DNA of 64,000 bases from contig JAXHMN010000012.1 of assembly GCA_034521465.1 (NCBI GenBank), positions 1 through 64,000 on the forward strand, read 5' to 3'. Below the pieces are notes generated by a model, which did no database searches, was not told where the DNA came from, and saw only the letters and a list, made by a program, of their open reading frames with translations. Positions 57,743 to 64,000 of the stretch are shown piece after piece; the stretch's first letter is position 1, and the number at the start of each line of letters is the position of its first letter. The DNA is from SURF-28 sp034521465. GTDB lineage: Bacteria; Bacteroidota; Ignavibacteria; Ignavibacteriales; Melioribacteraceae. A program made the translations under genes and the position numbers.

Positions 57743-57840
57743 GAGGGTGACTCAAAAGTAAAGATATTGATATGGTTGGAACACAGATACCGCTAATTTT
57801 TACAGATTTTTTATTTGAATTTTACTTTTGAGACATCCCC
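57743..57840. mobile_element. MITE-like element, copy B
   Basis: A 98-bp element with terminal inverted repeats (GAGGGTGACTCAAAAGTAAA and TTTACTTTTGAGACATCCCC, 17 of 20 paired). Read in reverse its first 38 bases match copy A at 27045 with five differences. It lies 20 bases after the YceI gene and just before the Tat-signal gene. Confidence 0.7.
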
Positions 57841-57864
57841 GTCTTATTAAAATGGATTAAGAAA

Positions 57865-58545
57865 ATGAAAAGAAGACAATTTTTTAAAACCGGTTTTGTT
57901 TTGATTGCCGCCTTTGCGGCAAGCTCTAAATTGACGCTTGTTAACGCAGCAGAACAAACTTCAAACTTTGTAAAAGATTATAAAGCAAAAATTCTAGAGA
58001 TAATTAAAAATTTGAAAGCAGAAGGAACAAATCTGGTTACAAAAATAATGAACGAAAAGGAATATGAGTTTGATCCTTATACACACTATCCATACGATGG
58101 CGGTATTAAAGACGACTTAACCGGTTGCCAGTTATTTTTCCATGCTCACCGGGAAGACGAATACGGACACTTTCATACATTCGCAACCGATGATGATGGA
58201 AAACTTGTTCATCTTGTTTTAATTTCTATGAATGAAAAGGGAGAGCTAATTGGACTTGCTACGGTTAATAGATGGGTGACCGGCGATAAATTTGTTAAAG
58301 CCGATAAATTAAAACAGCTTGCTTCTGATTTTTATATGGACCCTTCATTATATAAAGATCAAAGGGTCATTCAATTTGTAAACAGCGTCTTCAAAGCATA
58401 CCGCAACGAAATTGAAGCAATTTTTGACGAAAGGGATAAGTGGATAAATAATTATGCAAGAAAATACTACCGCGAACCATTTGAAGACAGAGATCACGAG
58501 ATTCTCTCTCATAAAAAAGTTATTTTAGCTGATAACTCAAACTGA
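57865..58545 (+). CDS. Tat-exported protein with HAHR / GHFH histidine motifs, unknown function
   Basis: 226 residues. MKRRQFFKTGFVLIAAFAASS is a twin-arginine signal, so the protein is probably exported folded, perhaps with a metal. A conserved-looking block holds His74, Cys88, His93, His95, His102 and His104 (CQLFFHAHREDEYGHFHTFATDD), a good candidate metal site. It is followed by LVLISMNEKGELIGLATVNRWVTGD. The C-terminal part is helical and charged. I do not recognise a characterised family. Confidence 0.7.
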   Translation: MKRRQFFKTGFVLIAAFAASSKLTLVNAAEQTSNFVKDYKAKILEIIKNLKAEGTNLVTKIMNEKEYEFDPYTHYPYDGGIKDDLTGCQLFFHAHREDEYGHFHTFATDDDGKLVHLVLISMNEKGELIGLATVNRWVTGDKFVKADKLKQLASDFYMDPSLYKDQRVIQFVNSVFKAYRNEIEAIFDERDKWINNYARKYYREPFEDRDHEILSHKKVILADNSN

Positions 58546-58837
58546 TCTGAAGCTATGTATTAAACTGTCAATTGAGCTTCCCGCGATTGTAAATCTATTG
58601 GTTTTGAGTTGTTTGGTTTTATCAAAAGAAAAATTATGTAAAATAATGATCGGTTATAGTGAGTGCTATTATAACTTTAGTTACCTTACTTACTTTATAT
58701 AGTTTTTCGTAATGTAATATTCAAAAAAAATCAGTTTGGTTTGGATTAAAAAATTGCCGCTATCTCCGGTTTATTCTTTAATAATAGTTTTGTCGTATTT
58801 ATGCAAAGAGGTAAAAATTTGAAAAAGGAAGATTAGC

Positions 58838-59425
58838 ATGACAACAGCATCGTCAACAAGTGTATTATTCATTCCGGATATATCAGGGTTTTCAAAATTC
58901 GTTAATGATATGGAAATTCTTCACGGGCAAGAGATAACCGCTGAATTACTTGAAGAGATAATTAATGCCGAGGAACTGGGATTTGAAATATCCGAAATCG
59001 AGGGAGACGCCGTACTTTTCTATAAAATTGGCGATCCAATTTCGATTGAGGAGATTTATAACCAATCACTAAAAATTCTTCAGAGATTTCATAAGAAAAA
59101 ATTGGAAGTTCAGGAAAAGCGTATCTGCGAATGTAACGCCTGCCAATCTGTTAATAATTTAACACTCAAATTCATCCTTCATTTCGATAATATTGAATTG
59201 ATTAACGTAAATCGATTTAAAAAACTTTACGGCAAAGGTGTGATTCTTGCTCATCGATTGATGAAAAATGATGTTAAAGAAAAAGAGTATATAATATTTA
59301 CTAAAAATTATCCCAACTCTGAAAAAACAAATAAAGAAATTTTTGAAGTCTGCCCGATCAAACAGAACCTTGAAGGAATTGGAGATGTTGACTGCCAATA
59401 TATTAAGCTGAATCTTCCAAACTAA
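58838..59425 (+). CDS. DUF2652 protein, class III cyclase-like fold
   Basis: 195 residues. VLFIPDISGFSKFVND at about 9-24 and EIEGDAVLFYKIG at about 54-66 mirror the metal-binding D-x-x-G-F and G-D motifs of class III nucleotide cyclases; this is the DUF2652 pattern. A Cys-rich insertion (RICECNACQSVNNLTLKF) follows. Whether it makes a cyclic nucleotide is unknown. The downstream flavoprotein gene starts 12 bases later, so they are co-transcribed. Confidence 0.8.
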   Translation: MTTASSTSVLFIPDISGFSKFVNDMEILHGQEITAELLEEIINAEELGFEISEIEGDAVLFYKIGDPISIEEIYNQSLKILQRFHKKKLEVQEKRICECNACQSVNNLTLKFILHFDNIELINVNRFKKLYGKGVILAHRLMKNDVKEKEYIIFTKNYPNSEKTNKEIFEVCPIKQNLEGIGDVDCQYIKLNLPN

Positions 59426-59437
59426 ATAAACATAAAT

Positions 59438-61925
59438 ATGAATCCGATTAAAAAATATTTCAATTGGCTGCAGAAAGATAATCCTACCGGCGAAGTAGAA
59501 AAGTATCCCGAAATTGATGAACATGGTGAAACATCTCTTAAGGGTGTTTACATTAGCGGTGATCTTACCGGCATTCCCTTATTAAAATTTGCGGCGGAAA
59601 ACGGCAAGGAAGTTATTGATCGTTTTATGGCTGATGATGAATACAAAAAATTATTGAAGGAAAAATCATCCGAAGATGTCTATGATCTGATTATCATTGG
59701 CGCCGGTATTTCGGGCATATCTGCCGGACTGGAAGCGAAGAAGCACGATTTGAATTTTACGATACTTGAGTCCTCCGAGAAGTTTCAAACAATTTGCAAT
59801 TTTCCAAAAGGAAAACCGATATATGCCGAACCCGATGATCTTCACCAGAAAGCGGAATTGAAAATCGATGACGGCACAAAGGAATCATTGCTCGATGATC
59901 TTCACTCACAAATACAAGGTACAGATCTTAATATTCATGAAGGTGTTGAAGTAAAAGAACTCTCTCGTAAAGATAATTTAATAGAAATAAAAACGAATAC
60001 TGAAACTTTTAAGTCGGCTAAGAGTTCTTCTGGCGATTGGTAAATCGGGCAATCCGCGTGAACTGAACGTACCGGGAAAAGATAAAGGAAAAGTCTTTAA
60101 CAGGTTATTCGATCCTGAAGACGCCAAGGGAGAAAAAGTTTTGGTAGTGGGCGGAGGAGATTCGGCTCTTGAAACAGCAATTGCAACTTCGGAACATGCT
60201 GAATCAGTTACTTTCTCATACCGCGGTGACAGTTTCACCAGACCGAAAGAAAACAACAAAGAAAAATTAGAACAGCTTGTTAATGAAGGTAAAATTGATC
60301 TTCGTCTGGAAACAAATGTTAAAGAGATCAAAGATGATTCAGTAATTCTTGTTGATAAAGAGGGTAATGAAAAAGAATTTGAAAACACTGTCGTATTTAC
60401 AATGCTCGGCCGCGAGCTGCCGGTAGAATTTTTTAAGCGAAGCGGAATTAAAATGGAAGGCGAGTTGTCGCTCACGGCAAAATTACAGTTTGCTCTTCTG
60501 TTACTCTTTTCCACCGTCCTCTATTTCGGAAAAAGCAGCGCTGATTTTTACGAAAGTTTTTTCGGTAAAGTCGATTCATGGGGAACAGTTTTTACTAGCA
60601 TTTTCAGCGGAGAATTCTGGTATAAATTTATTTCACTTCCCGAAGTTCTCTTTTCCGCGTTGTTCTCGGATTCGGTTAGGATTTGGAACGTAACGAAGTA
60701 TATTAATGCAACAATTGCCTACTTCTCGTTTATAGCATTTTTCCTGCTCGGAGTTTACCTCCTATATAAATTTATACGGGATTATGCTCCCAAAATTAAA
60801 TTAAACTGGCAGACATTCAAGTATGCGTATTTTATATCTCTCGGTATCTTCTTTGCAGTCATCTTTTTTGGCGGAAGATATTACGGTGTAGAGTTACTCG
60901 GAAAGTCGCAAGGATTTTGGTACACCGGTTTTTATTCGCTGACAATTTTATTATTCGGTCTCAGAAGGATGCATGTAAAACCTACGCGTTATATCAAACT
61001 TCAGACATGGACGTTAATCCTTATTCAAGCCCTTCCACTCTTTATATTACCCGAATTTATTTTTCCTTTCTTGGGAAAAATAGGCGCGCTTGGCGGAGAA
61101 AACGGTTTCGTGTTTACTCAAGTTTTTCCTAAAGAAAGTTACTGGAGATCATACGGATTTATTTTAGCTTGGCCTCTTAATTTTTATAATCTCTATAATT
61201 CCAATATCACAACTTTCTGGCTGGTCTTTAGTATCATTCAAACATTTGTGATTATTCCCTACATAGTTTATAGATGGGGCAAAGGCGCTTATTGCGGATG
61301 GATATGTTCATGCGGTGCTTTAGCGGAAACACTCGGCGATGAATATAGAACTCTTGCACCACACGGACCAAAGGCGAAAAAATGGGAAAACTTTGGGCAG
61401 TGGGCGTTACTCGCAGCTTTTGTAATTACCGGGCTGAAATTAATTTCGGTTCTATATAATATTCCAATTCCAATAATTAATGAAAAAGTTTCTTACGCAG
61501 CCGACTTTCTTCATAAATTCTATTATATCGGGATTGATGTAATCTTTGCCGGAGTGCTTGGCGTAGGCGTTTACTTTTTTATGAGCGGAAGAGTTTGGTG
61601 CCGTTTCGGATGCCCGCTTGCCGCTTGGATGCATATTGTAAATCGTTTTACACGTTATAGAATATTTGCCGATAAGAAGAAATGTATCTCATGTAACATC
61701 TGTACGAAAGTTTGTCACATGGGAATTGATGTAATGAATTATGCAAACAAAGGTATCCCGATGAATGATGTTGAATGCGTCCGTTGTTCCGCATGCGTTG
61801 TTAATTGCCCGACCGATGTTCTATCATTTGGAAGTTTACCTAAAGCCGATCCCGATAATGAACTATATAAAAAAATAGAAATACCTGTTCTTAATCATGA
61901 TGATTGGAAAAGCGGATTAAGGTAA
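59438..61925 (+). CDS. circularly permuted thioredoxin-reductase-like flavoprotein fused to membrane polyferredoxin, one frameshift
   Basis: Repaired length 828 residues (one extra A near 60020). Residues 30-65 (TSLKGVYISGDLTGIPLLKFAAENG) equal the C-terminal FAD motif of thioredoxin reductases; the FAD-binding GAGISGISAG follows at about 88-97, then the NADPH motif VVGGGDSALETAIA, and the flavoprotein ends at ELPVEFFKRSGIKM without another GD motif. After this come eight or so membrane helices, two CxxxC-type sites (YCGWICSCGALAE, WCRFGCPLAAW) and two 4Fe-4S motifs (CISCNICTKVC, CVRCSACVVNCP). Probably moves electrons from NAD(P)H to an acceptor at the membrane. ATG after a weak ribosome site. 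Confidence 0.85.
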
Positions 61926-61928
61926 TCA

Positions 61929-63282
61929 ATGAGTGTTAAATATTCAGTTATTATTCCTACATTAAATGAAGAACTATATCTAGAAAACACTCTTCAAAGC
62001 CTAAGTGGATTCTGTGAATTATGAGATAATAATTTCAGACGGGGGAAGCAACGATGATACTTCTAAAATTGCGGAAAAGTTTAATGCAAAAATCGTAAAC
62101 TCTGAAGCCGGAAGAGGAATACAATTAAATAAAGGAATTGATGCGGCAAATGGTGAAATACTTTGCTTTCTTCATGCCGACACTGCTTTGCCGGATAATG
62201 CTTTTGAATTATTAGAAGAATTTTTTCAGGATATTGAAAATAAAATATGCCGATTCAAACTAGGTTTTGATGTCGATCATAGAGTGCTAAACTGTTACGG
62301 ATATTTTTCTAAATTCGATACGCTTTTTACAAGATTCGGCGACACGTTTATAGCGGCAAGAAATGATTTCGTTGAGGAAATCGGGAGTTTTCCGAACTGG
62401 AAAAATTTTGAAGATGTTAAATTTCTCCGGGAAGCATCAAAGAGAAGCAAAGTATTTGTTCTGGATCAGGAGGTTGTTTCCTCTGCAAGAACGTTTGTTA
62501 AATATGGCTTGGTTGGGCAGCAGTTAATCAGTATTAATTATTTCGTAAAGTACCTTCTTGGTCAGAGGAAATTTATTAAAGAAGGTAGTTATTACAAAAG
62601 AAAGATGAAAAAAGTAACTGCGTCAATAATATTGTTTGTTAAATATCCGGTTGAAGGAAATGTAAAAACCAGGTTGGCTAAAACAATTGGAAATGCAAAA
62701 GCCGCAAAGATTTATTCATTGCTCGCGGAAAATATAATAACAAACATTAAAAAAATGACGAATACCTACAATTATCTATTTTACTCTAATTCTTCGGAAA
62801 AGGAGAAAATCAAAAAGTGGATAAAAGGAAATTTCTTTTACGCGCCGCAGAAAGGAAACGGACTCGGTGAAAGAATGAGTAATGCATTCAGACTTGTATT
62901 CGGTCATGGTGCAAAAAAAGTTTTGATAATCGGAACAGATATTCCCGGACTATCAACTGAAATTATTAAGGAAGCAGTTACAAAATTAGATGAATACGAT
63001 GCTGTAATCGGACCATCGCCCGACGGTGGTTATTATCTTTTGGGAATGAAAAGATTTATTCCCGAACTCTTTGAAAATATTACTTACAGCACCGATTCAG
63101 TTTTTGAAGAGACAATCAAAAAAATAAAGAATGAAAATCTTACTTATTCTCTTCTAAACACAAAAGAAGATATTGATACGGAAGATGAATTGAAAAATTG
63201 GTTAAATAATTCCAAAGACACACAACTTAAAAAGGAAATATCTGAAATATACTTTCAGAATTATGAAAGGAATCTGGTTTGA
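61929..63282 (+). CDS. fused glycosyltransferase: TIGR04283-like GT2 plus TIGR04282/DUF2064-like domain, one frameshift
   Basis: Repaired length 450 residues (one extra A near 62003). N-terminal half: GT2 fold YSVIIPTLNEELYLENTL, IIISDGGSNDDTSKIAEK, GRGIQLNKGI, CFLHADTALP (metal-binding HAD) and FGDTFIAAR. C-terminal half from about residue 225 (MKKVTASIILFVKYPVEGNVKTRLAKTIG): nucleotidyltransferase-like DUF2064 with VLIIGTDIPGLS and IGPSPDGGYYLLGMK. The two halves are usually separate, adjacent genes named as arsenosugar-biosynthesis glycosyltransferases. The ATG is four bases after the previous stop. Confidence 0.85.
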
Positions 63283-64000
63283 GAAAATATTTTATATCAG
63301 TTATTGTAATTATATTATTTTATACTAATTCTTATTCGCAAGATCACCAACTCTTTACCGAAATTCTTCAAGATTATGTGAAGTACGGATTAGTCGATTA
63401 TAAAAATTTGGAAGATGACAAAAGACTTGCCCAATATCTCGATCAACTTTCTGTTGTTAATCCCGGTGATTTATCAAAAAAAGAACAACTAGCATTTTGG
63501 ATTAATGTTTACAATGCTTTTACACTTAAAATTATTTGCGATAATTATCCTTTGGGAAGTATTACCGATCTTCATACCGGCGGAAGAATTATTGGACATA
63601 TTCTTGGGCAGACGGTTTGGGACAAAGAGTATATTAAAATTAACGGCAGCGAGTATAATCTAAATGAAATAGAACATGAAATATTAAGAAAAATGGATGA
63701 ACCACGAATTCATTTTGCAATTGTCTGTGCTTCCATAAGCTGCCCCGAACTTAGAAATGAAGCTTTCGAAGCAGACAAACTTGAAATTCAATTAGAAGAA
63801 CAGACGCAAAGATTTATAAACGATCCTTCGCGCAACTCTTTTGATTTGGGAAATCGTGAAGCTGAAATATCCGAGATTTTCAACTGGTTTGATGAAGATT
63901 TCGGTGATTCGGAAGAAGAAGTTTTAATTTTTATATCAGATTATCTTACCGATGAAATTGCGTCAGAGATAAAAGATAATTTCAGTGAATGGGATATATC
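63279..64000 (+). CDS. DUF547 secreted protein, 3' end outside window
   Basis: The frame starts at a TTG that overlaps the previous stop by four bases (TTGA), an arrangement that suggests translational coupling. A signal peptide (1-20, ending TNSYSQ) is followed by the DUF547 motifs VDYKNLEDD, LSKKEQLAFWINVYNAFTLKII, and HFAIVCASISCPELRNEAFEADKLEIQLEEQTQRFINDPSRN. About 240 residues are inside the window without a stop. Function unknown; often found near the glycosyltransferase types encoded just upstream. Confidence 0.88.
   Translation, partial: MRKYFISVIVIILFYTNSYSQDHQLFTEILQDYVKYGLVDYKNLEDDKRLAQYLDQLSVVNPGDLSKKEQLAFWINVYNAFTLKIICDNYPLGSITDLHTGGRIIGHILGQTVWDKEYIKINGSEYNLNEIEHEILRKMDEPRIHFAIVCASISCPELRNEAFEADKLEIQLEEQTQRFINDPSRNSFDLGNREAEISEIFNWFDEDFGDSEEEVLIFISDYLTDEIASEIKDNFSEWDI

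Noticed and set aside
1..64000. rRNA, tRNA, CRISPR arrays, prophage or full insertion sequences
   Set aside because: None recognised on either strand; no TpsiC-like arm with a matching acceptor stem, no regular spacer arrays and no transposase or phage genes were seen by eye.

Overview
The window looks like a chromosomal stretch of an AT-rich member of the Ignavibacteria (Bacteroidota/Chlorobi side of the tree). The reasons are the low GC content, a C-terminal type IX secretion sorting domain with the Asn-Tyr-Pro-Asn-Pro-Phe-Asn-Pro signature that is common in Ignavibacteria and Calditrichota, a TonB-dependent receptor with a carboxypeptidase-like regulatory domain, weak Shine-Dalgarno sites, and TAnnTTTG-like -7 elements. 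This placement is inference; no rRNA or tRNA gene was seen.

Layout. 1-5 kb (minus strand): rseP, dxr and three less-known genes ending upstream at a nitronate monooxygenase-like enzyme. 4.9-7.4 kb: metK-ahcY (activated methyl cycle) behind a perfect dyad. 7.5-12.5 kb: a DUF2283 remnant, an M1-type metallopeptidase lipoprotein, a small lipoprotein, and a DUF362-polyferredoxin pair facing an ECF S-component-like membrane protein. 12.5-24.8 kb: housekeeping and transport genes (DUF971, SPFH, pyrimidine nucleoside phosphorylase, PepT, CDF transporter, acyl-CoA ligase, TonB receptor, Prc-type protease). 24.9-30.4 kb: YyaL-like thioredoxin-domain protein, a MITE-like element, DMT exporter, YeeZ-like SDR and SirB1-like protein. 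31-37 kb: a PAS histidine kinase, a serine hydrolase, a PEMT-like membrane protein and a STAS/RsbU pair. 37-43.5 kb: a type IX-secreted metalloprotease and a polar amino-acid ABC transporter with circularly permuted binding proteins. 43.5-50 kb: PrsW, a very large gluzincin/propeller/barrel protein, and an ECF sigma/anti-sigma operon. 50.6-55.4 kb: a signalling block of PAS kinase, orphan NMT1-like binding protein and Cache-HAMP-PP2C phosphatase converging on STAS and RsbW-like genes. 55.6-64 kb: two promoters sharing an identical dyad drive a small membrane protein and a YceI protein with an Asn-Pro-Cys tail; then an AhpD-like protein, a Tat-exported His-motif protein, a DUF2652 protein, a permuted thioredoxin-reductase/polyferredoxin fusion, a fused TIGR04283/TIGR04282-like glycosyltransferase, and a DUF547 protein running off the end.

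Two themes stand out. First, partner-switching signalling: two PP2C phosphatases, two STAS proteins, one RsbW-like kinase, and a GHKL-like tail on an ABC ATPase. Second, protein rearrangement: the flavoprotein and the binding proteins both appear circularly permuted.

Many otherwise well conserved genes carry single-base frameshifts (at least ten loci, usually one extra base). I read most of these as sequence errors rather than gene death, and I give reconstructed gene extents with the approximate break points. The region 39.3-41.4 kb has so many breaks that real decay cannot be excluded. No rRNA, tRNA, CRISPR array, prophage or complete insertion sequence was recognised.
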